DNA of 64,000 nt from Asparagopsis taxiformis (GCA_030407315.1 JALQPE010002950.1:1-64000); one strand, 5' to 3'. Shown: positions 35,001-46,163, counted from the first letter of the stretch. Numbers and translations are program-made. The notes: generated from the letters alone by a model not told the origin.

Positions 35001-35855
35001 ATGGAGCCACAACATTGGTCCTCGTCCGAATGCTCTCAAATGGTCAACGTTCTTTCACAGGAGCTAGGGAGAGAAATAGATGTGGAAGACGAGGTAGTGA
35101 AAAACTGCTTCCAGGAACCGGTTCTCCAGCTTCTCTCCCAGCGTCGAGGAAAGATATTGTCGGCGGATGGTGAAATTGTGACGTGGAGAGGGCATGGAGG
35201 TATATCTATTGACGAGGTCAAGGAGTACATGAATGGAAAATGTGATATGGCAGAGGGTGCTGTAGGTGTTTTCAAACGGTTCTTTACCGAAAGGTACGGA
35301 AGCGGAACAAGCGGGTGTGGAAAGTATGCCGAATGGGTGAGAAGAGTTTCTAGAAGCACTACGACAGAGTGGGGAAGGAAAACAGTGCAGAGGTCTGGCT
35401 CTCTAGAATCAGGAGCTATCATCCATGCTGTTTGCCCTGAACAGATGACATGTGAGGATGGTGCAACTTCACAAGCGATTCTGTACCCGGCGTCTCGTCT
35501 CACATCAGAGATAATGCGGGGAAGAATTAATTATGAACCGCGGTTTTTTATTGTTCTAGCGTTCTTTATCCTGAGGAACGAGAGTGCGAGAGATGAGCAA
35601 GGTACAGCTTATGGAGTTTGCCTGGGTTTGCAAAAAACTGATGAAGGAGTGTTCAAGGTCGAAGAGAGGCGACGAACAGTAATTGTGGAGATGAGTGAGG
35701 GAGTCACTGAGGTGTTTGGTATGCACTATTGCAATGGGAGTGTATGCGAATATGATGAGAACATGAGGGAGGTAAGGCACGGACCCGGACTGCTGGAGGG
35801 TGGAGAGATATATGCACTATGTAGGCGAGACGGATTTCCACCGAGGGCTGCATGA
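32052..35855 (+). CDS. Element C DDE transposase (CACTA/Plavaka/KDZ-like)
   Basis: The ORF encodes 1267 residues without interruption and is the likely catalyst of element mobility. An RNase H-like core is suggested by LLYTDDFEPF (D543/D544), followed by a Gly-Tyr-rich LPLNLPPRKR stretch and a GDYPA motif (D629). A CHIC pair (C648, C651) with SNSP before it marks the inserted Cys cluster typical of EnSpm-related transposases. ERMHQPLKK (E940, H943) is the likely third acidic residue in a helix. This order (DD, GD-x-PA, CxxC, E in a helix) is what Plavaka and related CACTA transposases show. The N-terminal 150 residues are basic and low-complexity. It is the first gene inside the left end, in a sense orientation, as in other CACTA elements. 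Assignment of the exact subfamily needs a profile search. Confidence 0.8.
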   Translation: MAPRRTPIRKKTTSRRTKARFDSLNVASPSKQLPGKLQGEIRSSDAACMNKEIPRGNELRRECTTDDLLESPIPMGDTIEGCIDVYSNNDEAGSDIYVASSTLMESEEATGRGSDSISTGGPIDRNAGDEACGDFKALLQWPAMYGALQLSGTQRMTRAHYEGTLFGMNFRRDPSEHVPSDSVMRQKILPFLRKHCYAKSCDIEFPIDLRKSGARAAQHRGAVGTRGTTDDRDNCGGMAKVRIVLPSTWALKDVQTRPIFKAFRSDANNRSSEGEKSTAECSIEDSFIAKCRRGVLSDPFVRTAVVPIDSDGKKGLKHIYVPDGTAIRIRCHPGARQVAVIERAKGFRKNDRDGGKPKRRRVAVTSLWELHARTIVTYEARHDGEHDVHVEKYLQPRMSHLLEWERQHALRAISQCVIGAGAKGKGTRAGDVITVLLPIGMEEGDIVPHVVLVNRYLKEQVGEASTMLLCFSPGASFAEARNPPDRLGSPNYEEIRVSGVFSDGFGDHRSQWHPASPREDAPCWGKLEDGRNYFVYRFLLYTDDFEPFTSRKGSFGGCYMLPLNLPPRKRGSYQAVRVIGLPPPGVSTNCVLRYIVQDIVRGSTEGFPTKNAEGEDVVVFLDPVGSIGDYPAVSHTLDVLGHTSNSPCHICSFRKYDLSSTGGTKNAYTSVVNGQTSTHARSKYRNASTRKDATETQLRTLGLAAEEGEDLPFHVLSTSLEAVQEEVPKTENGVSVVPAIFDPYRSAVIAPDHLLSGLAQDVLNACISAASPRIREVAELQILGALKKFRMGRQNRLFGTNNLLSMNMSDIFSVLLIAPMAFENAARMMDGKGEGHREKFDGAVKLVVMFQKLVSCISFMPVWWKDGPHEVETADGEGGRNEYILGRTVDYVETLNEYCRKVKGAGAHLDKPNVHRLVEFCVHTLPAYGSVKHVQELIFERMHQPLKKGVRMSNHQSEQLSALELVLADDWQTRVAIVLREIGMEPQHWSSSECSQMVNVLSQELGREIDVEDEVVKNCFQEPVLQLLSQRRGKILSADGEIVTWRGHGGISIDEVKEYMNGKCDMAEGAVGVFKRFFTERYGSGTSGCGKYAEWVRRVSRSTTTEWGRKTVQRSGSLESGAIIHAVCPEQMTCEDGATSQAILYPASRLTSEIMRGRINYEPRFFIVLAFFILRNESARDEQGTAYGVCLGLQKTDEGVFKVEERRRTVIVEMSEGVTEVFGMHYCNGSVCEYDENMREVRHGPGLLEGGEIYALCRRDGFPPRAA

Positions 35856-35976
35856 TTTTTAGGGAACAATAAAATGAATAACCAGATGCATCACATATGA
35901 ATTGTACACTCTAGGGCGTTGGTGGATTGGTGCAAAGTAGTGGGGAGAGGATCTGAGAGGATGGAGGGAGGTATGC

Positions 35977-36365
35977 TTACAGCAAAGTCATCGTTACGAT
36001 GACTTTGCTGTAAGAAAACGTTTCCATTACAGTGGCCAAGAATTTTTTACCGGGTAAAAAAATCGTGGCAGCTGTAATGATTTGCTTTCTTACAGCAAAG
36101 TCATCGTAACGATGACTTTGCTGTAAGGAACCGTTTCCTTGCAGTGGCCAAAGAATTTTTTACCGGGTAAAAAATCAGCAAGAAATTTTACCGGGTAAAA
36201 AATTGTGGCCGCTGTAATGATTTGCTGTAAGAAAACGTTTCATTACAGCGGCCACAATTTTTTTACCCGGTAAAGAAATCATGGCTGCTGTAATGATTTG
36301 TTTTCTTACAGCAAAGTCATCGTAACGATGACTTTGCTGTAAGAAAACGTTTCATTACAGCAAAT
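35977..36365. repeat. C-type palindrome array between transposase and oxygenase 1
   Basis: 37-bp palindromes lie at 35977-36013, 36090-36126 and 36306-36342, with half-copies near 36225-36250 and 36355. Blocks of ttttaccgggtaaaa occur between them. The array follows the transposase stop by about 120 bp. Confidence 0.85.
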
Positions 36366-37173
36366 TCATCGATTGTTAAGGTTAAGTAACCAACTTTAGG
36401 ATGTCCAGAGGACCTGCTCGTTGTAAGGAATATTGATCAACTGACGAAGAGGAAGCATTTTGAATCGACTAGGGTAGGAACGCAATGAGATTTGGTATGC
36501 AAGAAAACTGAATCGCAGTAGTGAATAGGTAGTTGAAATGAATTCATATTGATGTTCTTTGGTGTATTGTCCATTGGAGCACATTGAAAACCATTTATAT
36601 GATCACCGTTTAAATAGTCTATGAATCCTTTGCAGCCGAGTACGCCAATAGGAAGAAATTCAAGCAGTGGCCTGCACGGGAACCGTTTATTTGTGAGTAG
36701 CAAAAGTTAGTGTAGAAATGAATTTTTCAGACTTGTAGGAGAGGTGGATCGTAGTAAATGTATAAAACTCACGTAGAATCGATTGATAGGAATCAATGGT
36801 ACGGAAGAAGAAGCGAGGTGGAGAGTGTGGATGAAATAGGTTGTTGGAATATGAATGATAATTGACGTGGTGAGGTAAACGGGTTCGATTGCATTATATG
36901 CGCTAGAGGTACATACTATTAGGTGTAGATTGATGGAAAGGGCTAAACGCTTTGTGGAGGTATCAGGATCAGGTAGAGTCAGAGGTGCTGAGCGGGTGCA
37001 GCGTAAGGTTCATCAGGACTGAAGGTAGGTAGGGGATGTCTTGTCCGGACAGTATATGAGAGGAAGCTGAGAGACGGGAAGCGCACTCGGAGGTACCACA
37101 ATTGTGGATTTCATCGTCTACACAACATTTGAACAGAGAACCGATTGAACGAACTGAGATTGCAGGGATTACA
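36366..37173. other. Upstream region of C oxygenase 1
   Basis: Non-coding. A TATA-like TATAAAA at 36761-36767 lies about 410 bp before the preferred ATG and is only a weak promoter candidate. Confidence 0.35.
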
Positions 37174-40100
37174 ATGGGAGACAATAGTATCATGAATACT
37201 ACAGCGGAGAAGAGCAATTCTCCTTCTGCTGAAGAGAAAAGCATCACTATTGCTCAGTACAGCTCTTCTAAAGTGCAAGTTGATCCTCGCAAAGTGAAGT
37301 TTCCGACAGTGACCTCCCGTTTGGTGCGACCGGGTCGTGTAAACGAACTGGCCAGCATTTTCATGGATAGAGGTTTCTCTACCACTGGAACTATGATTAC
37401 AGTCTGCAAAATGGAAGATAACGAAGGAGACGAGTTTTACTGCATCGATGGCTCTCATCGCATAGCTGCTCTGCAACTATGCCTGGAGAAGTACTCAGGA
37501 AAGAACAGGGATTCCTTGGAATTGGTTTGGGTACAACAGTTGATTGCGCCGAACGGGCGTCTAATTTTCGATGCGCTGGAGGTTCTGAAACTGTCTCTCG
37601 AAGCCAATATACAAACTCACGATGTCGCTTCTGTGAGCATTGCCGACAATGTCTGTGCGGTCATAGAGTTTCTCAGGTTTTCCAACCAGATGGATCTTCC
37701 TGTTGTCCGGCTTATTCCTATTCTGAAAGAAGTGAGCTATATTCTGCCGTCCGACAGGAACCGTTCGGAGAACTCGTATAGGCAGTACATCAACATTGCG
37801 AAGGGGTTCAATCGCACAGACAGCGTTGCTTTCGTGTACTGGAGCTCTATCCCTAGCGTTTACAATGCTTTGGATAGGAACAGAGAAATCGAGGATGCAA
37901 GAACCGAGGGAAGAGATCCGGACTTTTCTCGAATTGACTCTGCCGATATGTACGGGTGCGTGCTCGATCTTGTCAATAACGCAATATTCCGCAATGGCAC
38001 GGACGGACGCGGGACGCGCGATAAGGAGTGGTTCCAGTGGTTTGTGCTCGAGATGACAGCGTCGTGGACAAGGATGAGGAGGAAGAGAGGACTTGTCAGA
38101 AATATCGGAAGCGGAAGTCCGTTCACGATGCGCACTTGGCTACTGGCTCTGTTGGCCATCTATGATATGGCAGAGGTCGTCCGCAAGTGGTTGAACTCTG
38201 CAACGATGGAGGAATTCGTGCGAACGGATTTGGCAGCAGAAAACGCGAAGGAGGTCGGGGATAATGATCATCGCATTGGAGAGCGCATTGTATTCGTCCT
38301 TGTCGACTTTCATGACGACGTGGTAGACAGAAGCAGTCTGAGAACCAAGAACGGGATGTTTACAAACAGTTTTTACGACAAACTGGAATATGCTACCGGG
38401 ACAAAGGCAATGCAGGAGACGAAAGCGGAGGAGGAGAGGGAACGGAATCGCATGACCCCCGGAGAAATAGAAAAAGCACTTGTTGCTGGCGCCAAAGCAG
38501 AAGAGGAAGAAGCACCTACTGCCGCAGAACAGGGAAATAATTCTACAGAGAAGGAAACGGTGGAAACTCCTGGTCCTGTTCAAGCAGAAGGAGTATCTGC
38601 CGAAGCCCAAGTAGAGCAGGAAGTTTCTGCTGTTGTGGAGGAAGAACAGGAAATTACTCCAAATGTGGTGGCTGAAGAAGTGATTCCTGCTGTCGCGACG
38701 AAAGCAATAGAAGAGGCACCTCTGAGCACCCCGAAAGAAGCAGAAGACCGTCCTGCCGCAGCAAAAGAGGGAGGACAGGAACGTCCTGCCACGCGTCTTG
38801 CAGCAGCTGAGAAGAGGGAAGCAGAACGTCTTGCTGTTCTCCAAAAAGAACAGGAACGTCTTTCAGCTTCAAGGGCAGAGCGGGAAAGTCGTGCCAGGGA
38901 TAATTCGCCGGGAAGGATTGTCAGAGAAGATCTTCCTCAGGGAAGGAAACAAAGCGGCGATACGCAAAGTCTGGATATCAACTTGGACAATAGTGGTCGC
39001 ATGGACATAGACACGCCTGGACAACAAGCTGGAGATGCGCAGAACCGCTCTGTGATATTGAAACTTCGAATCAGGACACCAGAAACTAACAGCACTAGCC
39101 CGGCCGAAGTGGACAAGGAGAATTCGGGAAGAAGCAGGAGTTCTGGTGGAAGCGGCGATGAAAACGAGTCCAGGTTGCATAAGAAGCGAAGAAGGGAAGA
39201 TACTAGCGCGAAGTTTTCTGAGCCCAATACGCCGGATGACAACATTGAGATTGGGCCTCCCCGGGAAAAGAAGAGTAGAGTCAATGCAAGAAAACGAACG
39301 ACTGGAGAAGAAGCACCACTCTTCACTGACGAGCAAGAAAACTCCCTTCCAGACCGCACATTCGCAGAGGACATACCTGAGAAGCTGCCTTTATGCGTTC
39401 CTTCCAACTCGAGAATGAAGTATTATATCACAGAAGAAGACATTGATACAATCCGGACGGAGATAATGGAAGCAGCTGCAGGCTACTCTACTTTGGTATG
39501 TCCCCTCGGTTCTTGTGAAAGCCAACAATACTTCAGCTACCAGAGAAGAATGATCGACGAGCTTGGTTACGTGGTGTTGCAAGACATTTTCTCTTCTACT
39601 ACAGTGGGAGCAGCTACGCACGAGTTATTCACACAGATGGCCAGCACATTCCAAGGTACTACAAGTGGCTCAAGTGCAAGTCAGAAGAACCCGTGGAAAC
39701 CACTTCGACCGAAAGACAGCACTGGTGTATTCAAGACGGACCGGAAAAGCATCTGCGATGACCTTGAGCAAGAAAGCGCGCGGCAGTACAGGAACAAGCT
39801 GATTCTGGAGCTAGGTAAGGCGATTTGTGCGGAGAACCTGAAGCTCGGGTTTGGAAGAGAAGAAGCGGTGGTCTTTCCAGAAACGGGTCTTCGTCTGATT
39901 TTGACCGCAGAAGGTAGTCAGGAGCAACTTATGCATACCGATGTTCCCGTCCGTGAGGGAACTGGAACTGGTCCTCTCAACTCGCCATCATATTTCATGA
40001 TGGCTGCTGGTGCGGATGGGTTCATCATTCGTATCGCCAAGTTCAGCCATGTGTGCCTAAGTCATCCAGCGAAAGACAAGTACCGCGTGCCAGTGACGAA

Positions 40101-40293
40101 CGTGCGCATCCCACCGTATTCCCTGCTTGTATGCCGAACGGACGTGTATCACGGAGGAATGGGATTCGCGGAGGGTCGTTCTTCGGTGAGGTACCAGCAT
40201 CCTATCCGGTCCCATCTATCACTGCGAACTTCCAGGGAGAAGTTGCTACAGCCTCCCTTCAATGTCAACTACTGGGAGCGTTTAGATATCTGA
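37102..40293 (+). CDS. C ParB-2OG oxygenase 1, intact
   Basis: The ORF has 1063 residues with no frame break and is the reference member of the family in this window. An ATG at 37174 (MGDNS) is a plausible alternative start, since the first 24 residues lack conserved features. Residues about 60-135 form the ParB/sulfiredoxin-like domain, with RLVRPGRVNELASIF and the signature DGSHR at 116-120. A conserved helical region (about 165-340) follows. A Glu/Ala-rich linker (about 430-640) and basic KKRRR-type patches come next. The C-terminal domain (about 750-1060) holds GLRLIL, H945-x-D947, H1017 in YHGG and R1036 in PIRSH. These fit the HxD...H...R pattern of 2OG/Fe(II) dioxygenases. TET/JBP and AlkB share this logic, but I cannot assign a subfamily. 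A role in oxidising bases or methyl groups on DNA or chromatin is inference. Confidence 0.65.
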   Translation: MWISSSTQHLNREPIERTEIAGITMGDNSIMNTTAEKSNSPSAEEKSITIAQYSSSKVQVDPRKVKFPTVTSRLVRPGRVNELASIFMDRGFSTTGTMITVCKMEDNEGDEFYCIDGSHRIAALQLCLEKYSGKNRDSLELVWVQQLIAPNGRLIFDALEVLKLSLEANIQTHDVASVSIADNVCAVIEFLRFSNQMDLPVVRLIPILKEVSYILPSDRNRSENSYRQYINIAKGFNRTDSVAFVYWSSIPSVYNALDRNREIEDARTEGRDPDFSRIDSADMYGCVLDLVNNAIFRNGTDGRGTRDKEWFQWFVLEMTASWTRMRRKRGLVRNIGSGSPFTMRTWLLALLAIYDMAEVVRKWLNSATMEEFVRTDLAAENAKEVGDNDHRIGERIVFVLVDFHDDVVDRSSLRTKNGMFTNSFYDKLEYATGTKAMQETKAEEERERNRMTPGEIEKALVAGAKAEEEEAPTAAEQGNNSTEKETVETPGPVQAEGVSAEAQVEQEVSAVVEEEQEITPNVVAEEVIPAVATKAIEEAPLSTPKEAEDRPAAAKEGGQERPATRLAAAEKREAERLAVLQKEQERLSASRAERESRARDNSPGRIVREDLPQGRKQSGDTQSLDINLDNSGRMDIDTPGQQAGDAQNRSVILKLRIRTPETNSTSPAEVDKENSGRSRSSGGSGDENESRLHKKRRREDTSAKFSEPNTPDDNIEIGPPREKKSRVNARKRTTGEEAPLFTDEQENSLPDRTFAEDIPEKLPLCVPSNSRMKYYITEEDIDTIRTEIMEAAAGYSTLVCPLGSCESQQYFSYQRRMIDELGYVVLQDIFSSTTVGAATHELFTQMASTFQGTTSGSSASQKNPWKPLRPKDSTGVFKTDRKSICDDLEQESARQYRNKLILELGKAICAENLKLGFGREEAVVFPETGLRLILTAEGSQEQLMHTDVPVREGTGTGPLNSPSYFMMAAGADGFIIRIAKFSHVCLSHPAKDKYRVPVTNVRIPPYSLLVCRTDVYHGGMGFAEGRSSVRYQHPIRSHLSLRTSREKLLQPPFNVNYWERLDI

Positions 40294-40514
40294 TGAAATT
40301 AGTTCTTAATAGCATTCTATGGCAGGCATCAAGGCCGCCTTCAAGTAAACGATGAAAGTTAGGCTAGTACATGACGTTTGCGTATGTAGACGGGTCAGGA
40401 GATATACAATACTCAATTTAATATGAGAAGGGGAGGAAACTATGGCGGGCACTACTAGAATAGAACAAGGTAATATCGCAGTCGTCTTTGGTTGCAACAT
40501 TGAGGTGAGGAAGG

Positions 40515-41612
40515 CTTACAGATGATGCAGTTTCGCTGGGGTGCTGACAGCAAAGTCATCGTTACGATGACTTTGCTGTAAGAAATCAAATCATTACAGC
40601 GGCCACAATTTTTTACCGGGTAAAAAATTCTTGCTGATTTTTTTACCCGGTAAAATTTTCTCACCACTGTAATCAAACCTTTCCTTACAGCAAAGTCATC
40701 GTAACGATGACTTTGCTGTAAGCATCCCGGGTAAACGGCTTCGGCTGTAAGCGGTTGGGAGTTTCGTCCGTCTCCCACCCTGGGAAGGGTGAGAAGGGAA
40801 GTGTGGAGCCGGGAACATCGTACAACGATGGTTTGGACGGCTGTTGACGGCTCTGGGGAGCACTCTGCGTCGTGCAAGCCTGGTTTGCGCTGGCTGCACT
40901 ACCTGGTATTGAACGGTTCTGTGCGCAAAGTTTACTCATGAAGGAGGTAGGGTGTTGTGTACCACACCAACCATAGTTACTAACATTTGCAGTGTACTCT
41001 AGTGATGTAATTATTATTCTAGTTTCTAACTATACAATGATATTAAGTAAGTCAGATGTGCACAGAGCATGGTCTAAGCCTAGCACGGTAGAGAAAGATG
41101 GAAGAAAGATTGAAGGGTAGGCATGCAGAAGTATGAAGGCAGCAGTATGTGTAGACTATGGCAGTGGTAAGAAAATATTTCATGCACCAAAGGGTGGGCA
41201 GAGTGACATTAGAGAGGTGGTGTGAAGGGGGAAGGTAGGTGGAGATGATGGAGGACAACAGAAATGAGAGCGAGGGTTGAGACCAACGGCTTACAGATGG
41301 AGCAGTTTACCAGGGATGCTTACAGCAAAGTCATCGTTACGATGACTTTGCTGTAAGGAAAGGTTTCATTACAGTGGCCATGATTTCTTTACCCGGTAAA
41401 AAAATTCCTGGCCGCTGTAATGAAAACGTTTTCTTACAGCAAAGTCATCGTAACGATGACTTTGCTGTCAGGAAACAAAACATTACAGTAGCCATGATTT
41501 CTTTACCCGGTAAAAAAATTCCTGGCCTCTGTAATGAAACGTTTCCTTACAGCAAAGTCATCGTAACGATGGCTTTGCTGTAAGGATCCTTGGTAAACTG
41601 CCTGAGCTGTAA
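40515..41612. repeat. C-type palindrome arrays between the two oxygenases
   Basis: Palindromes lie at 40545-40581 (TGACAG start), 40685-40721, 41320-41356, 41434-41470 (ends TCA) and 41547-41583 (GGCTTTG variant). Each cluster has inverted boundaries of the ggcttacag...cagtttacc type. The sequence between them (about 40740-41290) matches module flanks seen in element A at 6380-6620 and 6850-7000. Confidence 0.85.
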
Positions 41613-41816
41613 TTGTCGTACAACGAAAAGTGATGTGGAAGGTTCGGATTGGTCAACCGCTGAATATCATTACCAGGGTGTATACTAATAGGAATATGTC
41701 AGTTCTCTGAGTTTCGCCTATCTTACTCAGCTTACGCAGCAAAACAGCTTGTCGTTCAGATCTTCTTCTCTCTTTCTCAATCTTTCACTCTTCTTTGTCA
41801 TTTCTTCACCAAAGCA

Positions 41817-44800
41817 ATGGCTCAACAATCCCCCAACGCTTTCGACCGCCAGGTGCGCTCTGCCAGCCGCCGTGACAACGATTCTCCCACTCCTTCTCCC
41901 TCTCCTTCTCCCTCTCCTTCTCTGGCCCCCCCCTGTCCCCATGGACGTTTGCGAAGCTGCTGCAGCGCTGACCCAGCTCAGCCCAGCACCTAAGCCCGTC
42001 CCCTCCCCCCCTTCCGCTTCCGATCCCGCGGTTGTCCCGACAATCGACGCTGGCGTTCCCGCAACTCCGCTTCCGGCTCAATCTGCCGAAGCGGCGCCAG
42101 CCGTCGAGGGATCTGGTGCTCCTCTGCCTAGCTCGCCTGCTCCGGACATGATCATCGCGTCCGGCAGCGACTTGGCAGAGGATGCGGAGAAGGTCGATGA
42201 TCACAACGCTCGTGACATCGTACCGAACAAGCCTCTCCGCAGCACCAGGCTGGCCTACCCTGGCACAGTGCCCATCCCGGTGGATGTGGACTACGACATA
42301 AGTCCGGAGAGCTGCCGAAACATTCCAGTCTTCATTTCCCCTCTGGATGTTTCTCCTCCGGCAGTCGTGTCCAGGGTGGTCAGGCCGCATCGCGTTGATG
42401 AGTTGAAGAAAACGTTTCTCACTCAGGGATTTTCCGTGATTGCTTCACGCGTGTCCGTCTGCGAGGTGATTGATTCCAATGCAAAAGTCCGACTGCAATA
42501 CGTCGATGGATCTCACCGAGTGACCGCGTTGAAGGCCATTCTCGAGTCGGCTGGACCTGCTCCTGCGAAGGACAGTCCAGAGTGGGAGGAGTTTGTCAAG
42601 TCTGACATCTACCGTCGCTTTGGAACTATTCCAGTCGACTTTCTCCTCCCACCGACTCGGCTTGGCCGGGATGTCTTCTGCTCCGAAGAAGTACTCCCGC
42701 TTTCACGGCTGATGAACTTCCACACCCACAATGTCAGCGAGGTAACAGTTGCTGACAATGTGTGCTCTGTGATGGAGTTCATCAATATCCACCGCCTGGG
42801 AAAGAAGAAGATCGAGCCGACCGTTCAATACATTAAAGAACGGAAAGCGCTGAGCTGGATTCGTCCGAGACAGCTCATGCGCTACGTCTCGATCGCGCGA
42901 GGGTTCAAGACCATTGAAAGCCCTGCTTTCAAATACTGGTCGAGCATCCCGAACAGGCCGGAGTTCGTTCAATTTTCTTCGACGGAGGATCTGGCTGGGT
43001 GTACGGTGAACTTGTTGTTCAATGGGTCGTTCAGGAGTGCTCCGGATGTGCAGAAGTGTTTCATCCTGGAGATGACGGCGCGCTACACTTGTAGCCGTCG
43101 GTCGGCCGGGCTGAAACCGTACTCGGTTGGTACCATTGGGCAGGAATGGATTGCTGGTTTGTTGGAAATCTTCGGGTACGTGAAGGAGGTGGCCGAGTAC
43201 TGGAACGTGTCGGATGTGTTGAGGATGCTGGATGGGTCAATTCCCAGCGTGGGTGACCCGAGCAAGAGCTTCGACATTCGCTCGCGCGTTGTCGAAGTTC
43301 TTGCTCAGATGGTCCCCAAGAAGGGGTGCTGGGCAGACTTCCGTCCCAAGGAAGGCCCCCCCGATGGTTACAGTCCGAAATTTTTTCCCCGTAAGAAGTC
43401 TGTCTTCGGGAAGGACGCCAGGAAAATGCTCCTGCGCGTCACTGGGTACCGCGACATGATTATGCGGAAACGCTTTCACGCGATGTACCCAGACATCCCA
43501 CATGCTGCGCTCCCAGCCACATGTGGTGATGATGCCCCCATCCCTTCCTCTTCCAATTCCTTGCCCATCCCTTCATCCTCCATTCCTTTGCCCCCACCAC
43601 CTCAACTGGAATCTTCCAGCAATTCCGAGGTTGCCCCTGTTCCTGTCTCTACCCCTGCCGTGTCGGCATCCTCCCCTGCGGTGACCCCGGTCAAGCCGAC
43701 TGCGCGTGGTCCCCAGGATGGCAGCGAACGCTCTGGTCCAGTTTCCCACGCCGGGACTGGTACCCCCAACCGTCCTGTCCAAGCCGCGCAGGAGCAGGTC
43801 TCACCGGCTTCGCAGCCTGAGCCTGCGACTCCGGCTGCCGAGCAGCACCCTGCTGCTCCGGCCCCCGCTGTCGAAGCTTCCCGTTCTGCATCTGCTAGCA
43901 GTTCGGGAAGCTCCAGCGATGACAGTTTCGTCCCTTCACCATCCGGTGGGGTTGGACAGAAGACGGTTGCGAGGATTTCGACGGAGGGCCCTACTCCCGA
44001 GAATGTGGTCGAGGGCAGCAGTGCGAAGGGCGGTGCAGATCCTGACGAAGATGTCATTGAAGTCAGTGATTCTGCACCGCCCGGAGTGGAAACTTCTGGG
44101 AGGAAAGTGATGCCCAGAAGGAGTACCCGCCTGCAAGCGAGTCGTTCCGGTCGTGGTGGAACGGCGGGTGGTGCTGTGGAGGTCGTCGAGCTGGAGAGCG
44201 CCCCCGAGGATGCGGGTGAAAACTCCATCCTCGGGAAGCGTAACTTGGAAGCGCTTCTGCGACGCCCGAGCCTTCTACCAAAAAGAGAAGGCTCGGTGAG
44301 ACTTCATCAAAGTCGTCGTCAAAGAAATCCAAGTCGGCTTCCCGAGGTCGCTCTCGGGAGCCGGTTCTCCAGTTCGACGACGCCCAGGAGAATCCCATTC
44401 CCGACAGTATCGTCGATGAGAATGTGGCCGCCGTTCTCCCCAGCGCAATTGCGTCTGGCAGCCGGATGAAGTACTATATGGAAAGTACGACGGTGGAGAC
44501 GGTTCGGGCGGAAATGAGGGCGGCAGCATTCCAGGCAGCTGCATCGCCGGGTGCTGAGGATACGGTGGTGGACAGGTACTTTGCGGTGAAGAAGGCATTG
44601 TTGGAAAACTTGGGGGTTATTGTTATGGAAGGCCTGTTGGCATCGTCCACGGCTGGTAATGCGACGCATGAGTTGTTCGGTCACTTCGCTAGGCAGTTCC
44701 CGCTGGTTGAGGAGGTTGAAAAACCCTCCCAGCAGTCTGATTCTAACGATGACGACAGGGAGCCACAGGACGAGCCGCCAGCTTTCGCAAAGCCCGGCTT

Positions 44801-45453
44801 CGATCCTTCGCCGTGGCAGTTCATCCACAACGTGGGTGATGCGAAGGACCGCATGATGGTGGTCGTGGGCGCCTCTCTCTGCCGCGGCGTGAGTTGTGCG
44901 ACAAGTTGGAGGAGGGGAATTTGGAGATGTATAAGAACAAGTTGGTGGCAGAGCTTGCTCTTGGTGTTTGTGCGGAGTTCTTGAAGTTGGGAATGGAGGG
45001 TGAGGATCCTGTCTTCTTCCCGAAGACAGGATTGCGGCTGCTTCTTACAGCAGATGGGGCTGCGGACCAGGATGGGCACACGGACTTCAAGGTATCAACG
45101 AGTCGTGTTGCAGGACCTACCGAGTCTCCATCATATTTCATGATGTCGAGCGGAGCAGATGGATTCTCTATAGTAGCTGCCCCTTATAGTCATGTATGCC
45201 TGGCCAATCCGGACGCCGATATGTGGAAGGTTCCCATTCATAGCTTTATGTGCCACCCTATTCCGTATTGGTTGGTCGCGGTGACCTTTACCATTACGGG
45301 GTCGGCTTCAGCCGAGGAGATCTTCCTGCAGGCGAGAAGTTAGTCTATGGCCTGCCCACGCGCGGCCACATCTACTTGAAGACGGAGAAGGACGTCCTCA
45401 CGGACCACATCCACACCGTCGAATATTACAAGTACGATAGGAGCAATAGATAG
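41817..45453 (+). pseudogene. C ParB-2OG oxygenase 2, multiple frameshifts
   Basis: The likely ATG is 41817 (MAQQSPNAF), with a Ser/Pro repeat. A C-run at about 41925-41935 shifts the frame into the long reading that contains the ParB-like block RVVRPHRVDELKKTF and VDGSHR (D at 42505). Further shifts near 44250, 44870 and 45245 break the linker, the start of the oxygenase domain and the segment just before GRGDLYHYG. All conserved pieces are still present, including HTD at 45077-45085, and the homologous 3' flank continues past the stop. The paralogue lies just upstream, suggesting an old tandem duplication shared by C and D. The gene is probably inactive. Element A contains a relic of the same gene. 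Confidence 0.7.
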
Positions 45454-45925
45454 CATATCAGAAGTATTAAAACCTATACTACTGTTCCCTGCTATAAAGT
45501 TCTGTCTTTCTCATCTCAACATTGTTACCTTAGCCCACTTTTCATTCTCATCTATACATCTGTCCTTCATCTCATAGTTTAGTGCTACTCAGCAGATTGC
45601 TTGCTACTTTTTAATATTAGTCTACAACGTTGTATGATTTTACTAGCTAGGCCGTAGGGGGAGACTAGTTTCAACCCTTGACAACGCGCAGATTTCGACT
45701 ACGAGAGCCGTCACTGTGATAAATTATTGGTAGAATTTTCGTCTATCTTCCCACCTACACTAGGCTACCTATATATATACAGGGTATACCTTGAACAGAG
45801 ACCACGTGAGGTAAAATACTCCTGAGAGCTGCTCACAGCCGTACAGACCTTTGCTGAGCAATTTTCCCGACTTCACACTTCGCTTCTCACCTTTACCAAG
45901 ATGGGAGAAGGACGAAACTCCCTGC
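45454..45925. other. 3' flank of C oxygenase 2
   Basis: Collinear with 4637-4880 of element A for its first part (agcataacagaagtattaa-like block). No gene. It is followed by the palindrome array. Confidence 0.45.
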
Positions 45926-45926
45926 T

Positions 45927-46163
45927 GCTTACAGCCGAAGCCGTTTACCAGGGTTCCTTACAGCAAAGTCATCGTAACGATGACTTTGCTGTAAGGAACC
46001 GTTTCCTTGCAGTGGCCAAAGAATTTTTTACCGGGTAAAAAATCAGCAAGAATTTTACCGGGTAAAAAATTGTGGCCGCTGTAATGATTTGTTTTCTTAC
46101 AGCAAAGTCATCGTAACGATGACTTTGCTGTCAGCATCCCCGGTAAACGGCCCGCACTGTAAT
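45927..46163. repeat. C-type palindrome pair between convergent genes
   Basis: Palindromes lie at 45958-45994 and 46097-46133 (last bases TCA), between the end of oxygenase 2 (+) and the end of the methyltransferase-SET gene (-). This is the same relative position as the 102-bp palindrome of element D. Confidence 0.85.

Noticed and set aside
38140..38844. 234-residue minus-strand Cys/Phe-rich ORF
   Set aside because: Antisense shadow of the Glu/Ala-rich linker in C oxygenase 1.
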